Shown: piece by piece, positions 11,150 through 22,600 of the stretch
Numbering within the stretch: the first letter of the stretch is position 1
Layout: each line of letters begins with the position of its first letter
Source: Larimichthys crocea
Lineage: Eukaryota > Chordata > Actinopteri > Sciaenidae
DNA: 64,000 bases
Assembly (NCBI RefSeq): GCF_000972845.2
Contig: NC_040027.1
Location: 12,143,760 to 12,207,759 of the forward strand
Direction of reading: 5' to 3'
The notes under the pieces: model-generated
The model's database searches: none
Told to the model about the DNA's origin: nothing
What the model saw: only the letters and a program-made list of their open reading frames with translations
Made by a program: the position numbers and the translations under genes

Positions 11150-11340
11150 TATGGTGAATTTAAAATCCCAGCTCCCACTGTAGACACAAAAGGACAATTT
11201 CTAAGTAACAAAAACAAAAAGATTCTTATTTTAAGGTAATGATACATGCATGAAAACATAGTTATGGATATTATATTCCATGGTTGCCTTATGCTGAAAA
11301 TAAAGTCCCCAAATCTTACACACTGCACCTTTTAATATAT
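11150..11340. repeat. Dispersed fish repeat ending in ACACACTGCACCTTTTA
   Basis: The segment with ATGGATATTATATTCCATGG followed by CCCCAAATCTTACACACTGCACC resembles a short non-autonomous repeat that I recall as common in teleost genomes. A second sequence with a similar end (CTTCACACTGCACCTTTA) is at 13014..13300. I cannot assign a superfamily. Confidence 0.4.
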
Positions 11341-11508
11341 GGATAAATTAAACTGTAATACAAAAGTAAATAGGTATGGTCAGTTAACAAACTTTACTCG
11401 ATACTCCACCTATTCAATATATCAAGATTTTTCAAGTAAGGTTTTTATCTAAGACTCGACTTGTAAAGGAGACTGGAATGATTTGTAGATTATTCATAAA
11501 TATACGTA

Positions 11509-12099
11509 CAGTTTAAACCAGAAGTTTACATACACTATATAAAAAGACACATATGCTTTTTTTTCTCACGTGAAATCAGACAATCACTTTTCCTCTTTTA
11601 GGTCTGTTAGAATTACCAAAATTATTTCTATTTGCTTGAATGCCAGAATAATGAGCTTGGGCGCAAATGGGTCTTCCAAATGGACAATGACCCGAAGCAT
11701 ACTGCCAAACTGGTTACAAAGTGGCTCAAGGATAACAAAGTCGATGTTTTGCAGTGGCCATCACAAAGCCCTGATCTCAATCCTTTTGAAAATTTATGGG
11801 CAGAGCTGAAAAGGCATGTGAGAGCGAGGCGGCCTACAAACTTCAGCTCAGTTACACCAGTTCTGTCGGGAGGATTGGGCCAAAATTCCTGCCAACTATT
11901 GTGAGAAGCTTGATATCCAAGTCATGCAGGCACTGGTACCAAATACTAATGAAATGTATGTAAACTTCTGACTTTGAAGAAAGTAATAATCCTAATGGAC
12001 CTAAAAGAGGAAAAGTGATTGTCTGATTTCATGTCAGACAGTGAGAAAAAAAAGCATCTGTCTTTTTATATAGTGTATGTAAACTTCTGGTTTCAACTT
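11509..12099. mobile_element. Tc1-type transposon relic with long inverted repeats
   Basis: The left end CAGTTTAAACCAGAAGTTTA and the right end (reverse complement) AAGTTGAAACCAGAAGTTTA lie next to TA at 11507..11508 and TA at 12100..12101. The inverted repeats extend about 115 bases (to about 11625, and from about 11980) and both contain TCAGACAATCACTTTTCCTC. The left arm has lost about 9 bases. Between them only the 3' part of a Tc1 transposase remains, so the element is internally deleted and cannot move itself. Confidence 0.92.
11632..11904 (+). pseudogene. Tc1 transposase fragment
   Basis: The peptide includes the family signature [16 protein letters not shown] (the second catalytic Asp of the DDE triad) and [15 protein letters not shown] (with the catalytic Glu). 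The DNA-binding N-terminal half and first Asp are missing. After RRPTN the frame shifts; the remaining family sequence ([16 protein letters not shown]) continues in another frame to about 11915. Confidence 0.9.
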
Positions 12100-12130
12100 T
12101 ATATGTTGAATCTTCAGGTTATGTTTTGTT

Positions 12131-12136
12131 TTTATT
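12131..12136 (-). terminator. Possible polyadenylation signal of the Ig receptor
   Basis: A minus-strand AATAAA lies about 270 bases past the stop codon at 12406 and just before the Tc1 element. The position is suitable; no other support. Confidence 0.35.
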
Positions 12137-12405
12137 GGAAAATTTAATACAGTTTATCTGTTTAATATTATATTGAGTTTTTGAATATGTTCAACTGAAA
12201 CCATTAAAAGATGTGCACCAAATCTGTATTAATATTTTGTATTAAAATCTTGAAGCTCTAAGATCTGTATCATTAACGGGCCGAGAACAGAACCTCTTGA
12301 AGAAGCTTCGACATGTGGCCATTAGTTATTGTTCGTATGTCCGAAGCAGCACTCACTGAGCAATCTAATAGGCTTCACTCCATTTAGTCAGGTGAGTGTG
12401 ATTCT

Positions 12406-12544
12406 TTAAGTGCCTGGATATAATTGCTTATCCAGCAGATTGGACATCTCCATCCAGGACAGGTCCCACTGCACTTCTGTCGCGTCCTGCTTAGTCACAG
12501 GAAGCTCCACGGCTGGTAGAGCTTCTTTGGAAACCGGCCAACAG
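12406..12544 (-). CDS. Ig receptor, cytoplasmic tail exon
   Basis: With the acceptor CACCCGTAG the frame reads through KEALPAVELPVTKQ and EVQWDLSWMEMSNLLDK to TAA at 12408..12406. A second acceptor 17 bases upstream (GGCACCAG, exon start 12561) reads the other frame to a TGA at 12495, giving a basic tail (GRFPKKLYQPWSFL). Which one is used cannot be decided from sequence alone. The first gives the longer protein. Confidence 0.5.
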
Positions 12545-15500
12545 CTACGGGTGCAAAACGTCTGGTGCCTTCACACAAATACAATAATGACAGACAATCA
12601 GTATGACTTGTGATTTGTGCCAAATGGGCTGAAGATTTTATAGATACCTGTAGTGACGAACTAGCCAAACAGTTAGAGGAATGAGGCACAGGAGCAGTCC
12701 ACATGAAACAAGGATCCATTTCCAGGAGCCTGATGAAGAGAAGTAATAATATTTGTTTAAATCTGTCAGGATCAGACCATAACCAGTGTCAAACTACTTC
12801 AGTCAATATGACATACAGTAATCCGATTCATAGGATTAGAGTAACAGCTAAAACAAAAGGTGACTGAACTGAAAAACTATTTGTAATTAAAGTTTCATCA
12901 CTGCAGAATAAATAGGGTTGTTAAACTTCAACTAGACTCCTATTTAGACAACTGAAAAGATATAATAGCTTCTGCAAGTAAAACTTGGTTTATCAGCCAT
13001 TAAACCACCTGTTAAAGGTCCATTGTTTAACATTTAAAGGGCTCTACTGGCAGAAATGCAATATAATAAGTATAATTGTGTTTTTATTTGTTTTTCTTAT
13101 CATGAAAATAAGAATTGTTTTGTTTTCTTTAGGAGCTTAGAAAGAGACTTTATGGAGTCGACAATGTTGAACACTGGCTATAAACTGGACCTGTAGTTTC
13201 TCTTTCATGCTTGGAAATGGAGGCTGAGGCGAGCGGTATTCAGTTGGCTGTAACTTCACCACTAGATGCCGCTCAATCCTTCACACTGCACCTTTATAAA
13301 TATTTATTCATGACTCTCCATATCTAGTCAAAATCTCTCTATTAACCATATAAAATGAGTTACCACTCGTGGAGGCTGTCCCATCTGTTGTGAGGTTGCC
13401 TGAAAGACATAACAAATTAATATTTGACACATTTCACTGATTGAATATCGATATCGACATGCGATATAGACACTTAGCTGACCTCGGTCTGGTATCACTG
13501 ATAACCAGCTCTCTGGACTCTCCATTTTTCCGTCCTGTGAAGCACACTTGTAGAAACCTTCGTCGTCTTGTGTCACGTTCTCAATAGTCATCTTTATCAC
13601 TCTGTTAGAAGATGCAGAACTGTACGATGTGTTCATCTCTGCTCCATTTTTAAAGAAGGTTGTTTTACCGGAGGTGCCTGACAAGTACTGACAAGACAAG
13701 ATCACTTCATCACCCTCAAGTACAGGGAAGGCAGGAGTCTTCAAGATGACGGGGCCCACTGGAGGACAAAGAAAGCAGACATGGTTAACACACTGCTTCA
13801 CTCCTTACTGTTGTTTAAACCCTCAGTGTGTGGTTGTAGATATACTGTACTGTTTGTTCTTCACTCTGACACAAGACTCACAGCTTACTGTGATGTTGAC
13901 TGAGTTGCTGCGGCCCTCGGGGCCCTGACACCAGTACAGTCCACCGTTTGCACTGACAGCGGTGAACGCACAAGCGTCAGGGTTGTCTTCGCTCACAGCA
14001 CCCCCTAGCGGTGAACACTGGTCAGGGTGGAGGACTCTTTTCCTATCTCGACGGCTTGAAGGGAAATGCTTCAGCATCCATCCTGAGGAGTTGGTCCGAG
14101 ACTCGGGGCACTGTACGGTGAAGCGCTCGCCTCTGAAGAGCTGTCTGGTGTTGGGAGTTAGAGTCAGTGCAGAAGGAGGCAGCTCTGGAGGAGAGAAGTC
14201 AATCAGAGATACAGTTATTTGATACGTTTCCATCTTGATTAATCAATATAACAACATTTACAGTTATGAAACAATCATTTTCTTACACTACACATCCATC
14301 TGTTTTACGTCTGGGGGGAAGGAAGTGTCACTTTAGTCCAAACCAAAGTATTTCAACAACTATTTGACTGAAGTTTTCCACAGGTGTTCATGCTCCCCAG
14401 AGGATGAATTCCTCTTATTGGCGAGCCCCTGACTTTTCCTCTAGTGGCACTATAAAGTGAAATGGCTGCCATAAAATTTAGTTCAAACATTCATGTTCCA
14501 CTCAGGATGGATTATATTAACTTCAGTTCTCCAACAAGTGCGATCTTTGGTTTGTCCAATGTTTTAGTTGATGCCGCAGATACCTACAAAATGAATGCCA
14601 AGACTCACCTGTACTTTGTGTTTAGTGTGAATTAAAACGTCCACTTGAGGTACAAAAAATTGTTTTGGTCTCTGTAGCTAATTTCCCTGTTCATGACAAC
14701 TGTACTGAGGGTGAATTTATATACAACTCACCTGTTCAGGTTATATTAAGTCTTAAAGTTATGTGTAATTAACAGCGTGGCCACTTTGATTGACAGGTAG
14801 GTGTTACAGGTGGTTTGTTTGAGCACCCTGGCGTCATTCAGCTCCACCGATGAGCCACGTCTTTTTCAGATTATCCGGGAGCAGCAGGGGTCAATGGTCA
14901 GTGTTTAACGTCGGCATGTGAGCATTGTCACTGCTGTGCCTGAGTACAGACTTACAAAGCTGCCAGCATGACTGTAGAAGGCTGCATGATATATTGTCAA
15001 AGGTGGTTATTGTTATAGGCAAGTTTTGTGAAAGATATGTTTGTGATATGGATATGGTTTTAGGTCGATGTACTACCGTAAGTGTCATTTCCATTTCTGG
15101 ATTCAATACCTAGGCAACATATATCCTGATGATAACGACCACATGAATTAAAGCAATCGCTACTGAATGAATATTGAATGAGTACTTTATATTCCTAGAG
15201 ACTTAAACATCTCACCAAGGTCATAAAAGCTGGAAAAAAACCTTAAAATTAATGATGTCAAGATCGAAAAGAACAGGACTTAGTTAGTATTAACCACAAT
15301 ATGTAATAGATTTACATTTTGACTTCAGCGGCTGTTTTAAAGGTCAGAGTAATGCAGATACATGTCGCTGCATTAGAACACATTAGATTGTGTGTTGTTG
15401 TGTGCATACAGGGGAAACCTGATTCCTCTCTGCAGAGTTTGCAGCTGCTGCTGCTCACCTAACACACTGAGCTCGACCGGCTCACTGAGGATCTTTCCAG

Positions 15501-16272
15501 AGGTGCTGTTGCTGCTCTCCCATGGCTCAGCCTGGCACTGGTATCCGCCTGCGTCCTCCCTCGTTACTGCCTTGATGGAATAGCTGTCACCGGAGACCAG
15601 GTGCCTGGGGTTTGGGGTCAGAGCACGGTGTGGTCTTTGCCTGAACCACTGGTACCTCCACACAAAACTGGTGTTTGACTTCACCGTGCACTGCAGCAAA
15701 ACGCTCTCACCGAGGTAGATGTTTGACCCCGGAGGCCGCGCTGACACGCTGACCTTCAGAGTCTCTGCTGGAAGACAGAGCCTCCATTATGGTCTGTTGT
15801 TTTTGTGCCAAACATACTGTGTGTGTGTGTGTAAGTGTGAGTGTGAGACAGGTACACACTCTTTCTATGTGTTTATTGCCTTTGTGGGTACCTTTAGACA
15901 TGGCAGCCTGGAGAACAAGTGCAGCAACACCTGAAACACAGAGAAACACACACACAAATATCTCCTAATGTCATCATATACCACCACAGCTTGTTCCTGC
16001 CACATCTGTGTCAGTTTGGGTACAGTATGTTTAGTCTACGGTCTGCTCTGCTTATCAGGAGTAAAATATATTAACATGAACACCACAGGTAGCTCAGATG
16101 GGGATTTTTTTTTTCCCACATGGCAGCACGCCAGACAGTAAGTTACGGTCCACTGCAGATTTTGGATTATATAACCGAGATAATATAAAGTGAAAAGATC
16201 TCTTCAGGTAGATTTAATACATGTAACAATTCATAACAACAATCTCTAAGTCTGCAGAGACATTGCTATGAA

Positions 16273-16310
<38 letters not shown>

Positions 16311-16879
16311 CACAGTGCTGCCACACCGTGTGACAGAGAGAAGAGCTTCCTGTTCCTTAATGAGACTGTTTAGACGGTTAACATCCCCGTGGGAACCGAA
16401 GGAATGCACACACATTGGCTGTATTCTCCTGTTAGGACACACATACAGTACTATACTACACTCGTACATCCCTCATGGCTGTCGAGGATGGACTAGCCAA
16501 CACAACAATTTGGCAGCCTTGTCCGAATCATTTCCATTAGCCCCTATTCAGATTCTGGCTGGTGCACATCATTTTAATTTAGTCTGAAACTCCCAACTGC
16601 AGGCGAACAGCCCGGTAAAATTTATAACCCTGCATACCGTACTGATACACTGATATCTGCGTCAAACAAGGGAGTACAGCTTCAGGTCTAAGTCAGCACT
16701 GTTCTGACAGCTGAGCGCAGACTCTTCCTAAAGTACTTGGACACAGTGTTATCCGCCAGCAGAGGCCAGTCTGATTGCAGCCATTCACTGGTTAAAAAAA
16801 CAGAGGCAGGTGTGTGTCAGTCAGTCAGGTTTTATCTGTGATACTCACCCAGCAGCGAGGAGATAAGGATGATGTTCAT
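12406..16879 (-). CDS. Fc-receptor-like Ig-superfamily membrane protein
   Basis: Minus-strand exons by my model are 16849..16879, 15892..15930, 15459..15764, 13882..14184, 13483..13758, 13364..13399, 12648..12729 and 12406..12544. They all join phase 1 to phase 1 except the last (phase 2), giving 1,212 bases, 403 codons. The protein has a signal peptide split over two small exons, as in mammalian Fc receptor genes, three one-exon Ig domains, a Thr/Ser linker, one transmembrane segment and a 46-codon tail. The third Ig domain starts GPVILKTPAFPVLEGDEV, closely like FcR/FCRL domains. The likely role is a leukocyte surface receptor; the ligand cannot be told. The TM segment has no acidic or basic residue that would pair with an adaptor chain, and no clear ITIM or ITAM is visible in the tail. 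No frame break was found, unlike the GIMAP genes next door. The exact fish orthology is uncertain. Confidence 0.82.
12648..12729 (-). CDS. Ig receptor, transmembrane exon
   Basis: It encodes WKWILVSCGLLLCLIPLTVW and then LVRHYR. It is a single hydrophobic helix followed by a short basic stop-transfer anchor. The acceptor is TTCATCAG and the donor GTATCT. Confidence 0.85.
13014..13300. repeat. Dispersed repeat in Ig receptor intron
   Basis: It begins AAAGGTCCATTGTTTAACAT and ends CTTCACACTGCACCTTTA, so the ends are roughly inverted (AAAGGT and ACCTTT). It shares its end with 11150..11340 and is probably a non-autonomous DNA element. Confidence 0.4.
13483..13758 (-). CDS. Ig receptor, Ig domain 3 exon
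   Basis: It encodes about residues 227 to 318. It opens GPVILKTPAFPVLEGDEV; cysteines are in VILSCQYL and EGFYKCASQ. The motif TQDDEGFYKC is the usual Ig strand F. The membrane-proximal 36-base exon 13364..13399 follows and encodes a Thr/Ser-rich linker (NLTTDGTAST) with one N-glycosylation site. Confidence 0.82.
13882..14184 (-). CDS. Ig receptor, Ig domain 2 exon
   Basis: It encodes about residues 126 to 226. The cysteine pair lies in ERFTVQCPE and GGLYWCQGP, with an extra pair of cysteines in between (HPDQCSP and DACAFTA). The donor that keeps phase is T|GTGAGT. An upstream GTAAGC would put the next exon out of frame. Confidence 0.8.
14630..14880. repeat. Unclassified interspersed repeat, copy 1
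   Basis: The core is TTTTGGTCTCTGTAGCTAAT, then TTCATGACAACTGTACTGAG, then TTTGATTGACAGGTAGGT. The same sequence is found at about 49942..50220, 52350..52687, 54180..54565, 56424..56815 and 58375..58775. This copy sits in the intron between Ig exons 1 and 2. No coding capacity and no clear terminal repeats are seen. Confidence 0.8.
15459..15764 (-). CDS. Ig receptor, Ig domain 1 exon
   Basis: It encodes about residues 24 to 125. Visible are the first cysteine in ESVLLQCTV, the core WRYQWFRQRP, and the second cysteine in EDAGGYQCQAE. The acceptor has two overlapping CAG sites (CAGCAG), so one alanine codon may be included or skipped (end 15764 or 15767). Confidence 0.8.
16274..16308. repeat. 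CA microsatellite
   Basis: Uninterrupted CA tract in the first intron of the Ig receptor. Confidence 0.95.
16849..16879 (-). CDS. Ig receptor exon 1, start of signal peptide
   Basis: ATG at 16879..16877 begins MNIILISSLLG, split by a GTGAGT donor. The next 39-base exon (15892..15930) continues VAALVLQAAMSK, completing a hydrophobic leader of about 22 residues. A small second leader exon is characteristic of Fc receptor genes. Confidence 0.75.
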
Positions 16880-18744
16880 TCTGGTGGATGTCCAAAATTA
16901 GATGTGCAGCTCCTCTGTGATCCTTTACACAAAGAGAGACAAGTGACAATAATTACGATTTGAAGATTTCAGAAATGCATTGTTGTTTCTACGAGACTGA
17001 GAATAATAGTAAGCATTTCGGAGGAGTCTCGGCTGACTATCACAGCACAACCAGCAGACAGAGATGGTGATCTTGGTGGAGACATTTCCTTCCTCTGTCA
17101 GACAGTTACCAGGCGGAGCCGTCAGCAGCACAATCCAGGGACAGACAGACAGATCTCAAACCACAATGCAACCAATTTACTGTCAACAAGCAGTTTTACA
17201 GTTTCCTCGTATAAATCACTACGTCTGTGATCGTAATCGTTCCTTTCACATCTACAACAAAACCTGCTGCAAAGATTTTTCACATGATTTCTCACTTTGG
17301 TTTAGACTGCTGCTGCTGCTGCTGCTGCCAAGGTTGTTGGTTGTTTGTCATTTTCTTGTTTGCTCTATTTATATTCTACTTTTCTTTCTGGCATTTGATG
17401 ACGACGCTGATGCTTATTTTCTCTTTGGAGGGGAATTTCATTCTATTAGATTTAATCCAAAACTTCATCTGTAACTGAATCAGATGAAATTCTGGTGAAT
17501 TAAATGAAGTGAATCATAACCTCCAGTCGATGAGAGGTTTCTCTTTTAGCCATGCACATCCTGTGCTTTGGCTCGTTCAGTTTGCAGGCCAGATATCTTC
17601 AGCGACTGAGATGTGGCACATTGAACGGCATGTAAACGTATCTGCAATAGTCATTTTGGTTCAGTTGGATGGTGGTGTGGCCCTTACTCTTCACTAACAA
17701 CACGCTGTCTGACCATGACATGCAGCATTTACTTTTTTGGAGCTCAGCCTGCCAGTTTTTGTCAGTCAAAGGACATCAACACACTCTCCAGGTACGATCG
17801 CCCACAGATATGTTTAACATTTTATGACACCGAGTCACACAGCACCAACTGCTTCTCTGATTTTGGTGAAACTGAATCATATTTTATGGAGAAAATGTTT
17901 TCTGGTGATGCCCTCCGGCTGCTCCGCCTCAACTCTCTCTGTGATTTACAGAGTTTCCTGATGGACAGTGAAGTAAACTGCTGACAACTGTAGCTGCTGT
18001 TAAGCTCAGTTTGTTAGCAGGGCTGTGAGCTCAGAGCACCGGGGAAGGTTTCCAGGCATGGGGCGGGGTTTGGGATGCAAACACCAAAAGCACCAGGGTG
18101 TCTAGAGCTGGGCGAAAAGGATAACAGAGACAGTTTAGCAGAGGCAGAGGGAAAGACAGAAGAGGACATTGACAGAGAAAGTGACCAAAGCAAGAAGCCG
18201 CTTGACGAGAATAAACCTGGCGAGAGCTTGGGGAAATAAAAGTAATATTATCTGGCTGCTGTGTCTTGTGTTGTTGCACTTGCTTGATGTTTGGCTGCAT
18301 CACTCATCACAATCTTCTGTGGTAGAATGGTTTTTGTCTTTCGGGCATCATCGGTCCAGTTTTGGGTTTTCACTCCACCCTGAAGCTCTGCAGCCAGACT
18401 ACACTGTGTGCATTTCACAGGTAACCACAGCTGCCTCATTACATCCCTGTGAACCCCGCCTCCTTCTCCTCCTCCTCATCATCCCTCCTTCCACCTCCCG
18501 GCCCCTCCCTCCCTCCACCTCCCATCGCTCCCCCCAAATCCAACCTCCCAGCATCCACAGGGTTTCTTCCAGGAAGCGCGTCGGCCAGTCGGATGCTCTG
18601 CTGGAATGCCTGGGAGAGAGAGCATCCTTTTTGTCCATTTCTAAGAGAGAGAGAGAGAGAGAGGAGAGAGAGGAGAGGCTGTGGGGAGGAGGTGGAGGAG
18701 AAGAGGAGGAGGAGGAGGGGTGGCGATAGGAAAGAGGAACAGAC
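16880..18744. promoter_or_regulatory. Divergent intergenic interval, Ig receptor and carmil3
   Basis: The two start codons point away from each other across 1.86 kb, so both promoters should lie here if neither gene has a distant upstream exon. The carmil3 side is marked by a pyrimidine-rich tract (18458..18540) and a purine-rich tract (18641..18735) ending 10 bases before the carmil3 ATG. I found no TATA box that I would rely on. Confidence 0.45.
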
Positions 18745-19375
18745 ATGGCTTCTAAAGAGATCACTGCTTCTGGTTTCGTAAGTGTGAGCAAGGATATCAC
18801 AGGTGGGTAAAGACTGAAGCTTGCTTATTTCGCTCCATGTGTGTGTGTGTGTGTCTGTGTGTGTGTGTGTGTGTGTGTCTTGTTGCGGGCTTTAACCCCG
18901 GCGTGTCTGCGTTCATGCTCGGGATGCTTTTCCTCCGCGCGTCTGGCTGCGAGGCTGCGACCGAACAGACGCATTGGATGATGAGCTGCACCTTTTGCAT
19001 TTTGTCCTGAACCTTTTTTTTTTTTTCCCGGGCTGCTTTTTCTTTTTTCTTGCATCTTCATCTCAGTGCATGTGAATTAGTTCATGTTCAGATGAATTAT
19101 TCACAGTGCAGGGGAAATATACCTTGCTTGAAATCTGCCCCTCGGGGTGGATCAGGTAATAAAAAATAAAAAATAAAACCCCCAGCCTTAGGCCAGAGAG
19201 GAAAAGGGGCGTTGTGGAAATGATGGTGTGTACAGTGAGGTACTCATGGGGCTGAAAGCGTTTTGTTCCAACACACACTCATGCATTCAGAGCTCCAAAC
19301 CTGAACCCCTGACTATTTTATCTTTGTTTTCCTGCAGCCCATCCAGCCAGAGCGCTATAGTAGCTGCGCGCGCGT

Positions 19376-19423
<48 letters not shown>

Positions 19424-19560
19424 AGAGGGGGGCTGATGGAGGCAGATGTTCACGGTATCTTGCCAACAAAAATGCACACAAGCTACACAAACCCGACAGA
19501 GCGACAGAATGCACAAATATTTATTCATTTTTGTGTGTGTGTGTGTGTGTGTGTGAGCTG

Positions 19561-19603
<43 letters not shown>

Positions 19604-22600
19604 TGGACTGACGTACGAGCACAGCAAAGACAAAACTCCACACACGCTCAGGGTATCCGGGACTCTGCTGCTGTGTTAATTACTCCTAATGGCTCTATTA
19701 GGCGCACTGTGATGATTAATCCAGAGGAATCCCTGCTTCTTCACTCAGTCACCTGCCACGAGGCTGCACCTCCTCCTCCTCCTGGCCTGGCCTGGCCTGG
19801 CCTGCAATGATTGACAGGTCAGTCAGTAACCGTGGCCCTGGTGGCCTGCAGGCCTGCACAAGGTCACCTGAATGAGACTTGAGTCCGGCTCTCATCTCTG
19901 GATGTTGTCCATAGAACATGTATTCAGTGAGGTGAGCGTCATCCGGCAAACTGATTATTTATGGATGGTTTTGAGGCTCGGAAAGTCAGCCCAGTCTTTA
20001 TTTTAATGTGTCAAATCTCAGGTACTGATGCTGGGAACATTTGGACAGCAGTGGAAGAAGTATTACAAGTAAAAGTAGCAAGACTGCAATGTAAAAATAC
20101 TCACAAATAAAAGTTTAAAACTAAAATAAATGTGCAAAAGACCTTCAAAAAAAGTGCTTTTTATGCAGCTCTGCCAGTGTCATAATGTGATATTAGTTCA
20201 TAATTATGACTGAATTTTAAATGTTGTAGCAGGATAATTAAGAAGAAGATTATTATTTTTACACATATAGACCTGAAATACAACCACACACACACACATT
20301 ATTATTTTATAGATATGTAACTGTGGAAAGATGGTGGTGGAGTGATATGAAGCCACGCAGCAGCATCTTGGGAGCATCTAGGGGTTTGGGTGCCGCACTT
20401 AAAACCACCTCGGCTTTGCCCAGTAGGTGAACTGGCACCTCTCCAGCTACCCAGTCCACCCTCCATACAGGGGTCTGTGCTGGACTTGAACTGCACTGCC
20501 TCCCCAAATGTGATGCTACTTCACACTCTGTTAGGTACTTGATTCTTATGTTGCTGTATGCACGTCCTGCAAAGTAAGATTAAAGATATTAAAGTGTAAA
20601 TTTGAGTAAACAAACCAGAACTCGGCCTCACAGACACCTTAAAATATGGTCACACGCTGCTCCATAAGGAGAAAACCTTGCTTTACCATCTGCTGCGACT
20701 CTATCCGCTCGGCTGCCAAAGCCGCCCCGGCTTTAGTATCGATCTGCTCATAAAGCCGTCAAGTCGGGATGCTGTGCAGTCTCTGTAGTGCAATGGAGAG
20801 GCTGAATCATGTCATGCCTCCCCACGAATGTATGTTTCTGTGACAGTGTGCCGCTGCCGTGCGTGAGTAAAGACGCTTCCTCTGGCACGGCAGGCAGGTT
20901 ATGTGTTCGTTACGTGTTCGGGGTCACAGCGCTGACTGGTGATGATGTTTGACAGGAACAGTTATCAGTGAATCATGCACACTCATCGCTCTCGTGAGTA
21001 AGAAAACATTTTGATGATGCCACTAGACAACTGAGGCAACTTCCAAACAAATGCCAGTGTGTTTGGAAGCATGACATAAAAGCTGTCGGTGCTCCAGTGT
21101 TTCATGCAGATGTATCGTTTAGCATTCAGGGTTGTAGTCTGTGATATATACAGACTCAGAGTTGATTGGATTATTTTATCATCTGAAATGCTAAGACAGG
21201 TCTGTTCAAATGACAAGCCTGACGTATCTCTGGGTTATTAGATGAAGATGTGAACACAGGCCTGTCCACGCAAAGGTCAGGGGAGGTGTGGTTCGATCGG
21301 ACTCATCTGCCTTTACCTTAAATGAGCATTTGAGACATTTTTCTTCCTTTATTTGAGATTTGACTGGATTAAGTTGACAGGAAATGAGGTGATGGGGGAA
21401 GATGCCTGACTGTTACCTGCAGTATCTGAACCCACACTGTGAAATATGTGCACCAGCTATCTTCCAAAGTCATTTTCGAATGTGCTTTTGCTCTACCCTG
21501 GAAGGCAATTCTGATATGAAAATCACCTCACAGAGACCGGAGACAGGAGGTAATCTGCAGTAAACATCACATCCCTTTTTTATTTTTGTCAAACTAATGT
21601 TTTTGTCGGGTGGTAATGCGGCGGAGACTTTTCAAATCAATCTAATCTCACATGCACATGCAACATTAATGTGTGGAAAACATAAATGCAGTCCGTGATA
21701 GATTACCTGCACGGATATGACGGAAAGCAGTGTCTGTCTGGAAACATGCAGAGGTGTTTTTCTAACATCTTTATTTTGTTTTGTTGTTCGTCCACAGAAA
21801 GCATCAAGAAGATCGTCGACAAGTCATCCATCAAGTTCGTTCACGGCATAAAGCTCGACACCAAAAGTGGCAAGACAGAGGACAGGATCCTGGTGAGTCG
21901 CTGCTCTCTTTGTCTGTTCACTGAAGGCTCGGCTGTTTTTTAATGGGCCCCTGTGCTACAGTTAACACCGGGTTGCTGATGTGGAGGAACACTTTAATCC
22001 TGCAACCTAAGCAGTCTGATGCATGCATCATGTATGTACAGTCTTTGATGTTAACTTCCACTGCGGCGTTAATGGAGAGGTGGAGGCTCGTCGTGATTCG
22101 AGGTTCTGAGGCCGTTCGCTGCTTTATAACTGCTGCCCTTCTTTCACGACTGCTTTTTGGCTGCATGGCGGGATGAATATTGGATAGGCAGTATCTGTGG
22201 GAGCGGCTGTGGACTCCTCTGTGTCTGCGAGCCCCACTGTGGAAAACAGTAGGGGGCTGAGCAGCTCACAGCCTTTGATTCCGGGGTGCTTTCATCAGAG
22301 AATATGGGGCAGAGATATCTCTATTAGAGTGAGTGAAGCTCAGCCAGCTATCTGGGTGAAATCTGGGGCAATCTGCTCTTACACTACAGACCAGAACTTC
22401 CACTGGACCTTGGAAGAATGCCTGTATTTGCGCTCAGATGGATGCCACACGCACACATGTACAAAGAAGCACAGAGCAGCTTGTATTGATTGATTTCTCC
22501 TTTAAGTGCAGCCACCAAACCACGTGTATGTACAAGCACGATTCCCAGTCCGACTGCAGTCGAGTCAGTGTATTTTCTTACACTATTTAAAAGACTTCTG

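Larger units (their letters stand above)
9461..11508. other. No gene seen; AT-rich repeats
   Basis: The start (9585..9640) again resembles 6930..6985, the junction between repeated units, so the array once continued here. Beyond that I see a CA tract at 10532..10553 and AT-rich sequence with no supportable exon. Confidence 0.4.

Noticed and set aside
18169..18729. A 186-codon open frame just upstream of carmil3
   Set aside because: It crosses the pyrimidine and purine tracts and encodes low-complexity Ser/Pro and Arg/Glu runs. No family resemblance and no splice logic.
19228..19810. Open frames encoding runs of Cys-Val or Thr-His
   Set aside because: These are translations of GT and CA microsatellites.
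20302..20507. Possible tRNA-like or SINE head near CTGGACTTGAACTGC
   Set aside because: It loosely resembles a reversed tRNA B box, but no A box at the right distance and no flanking duplication were found.
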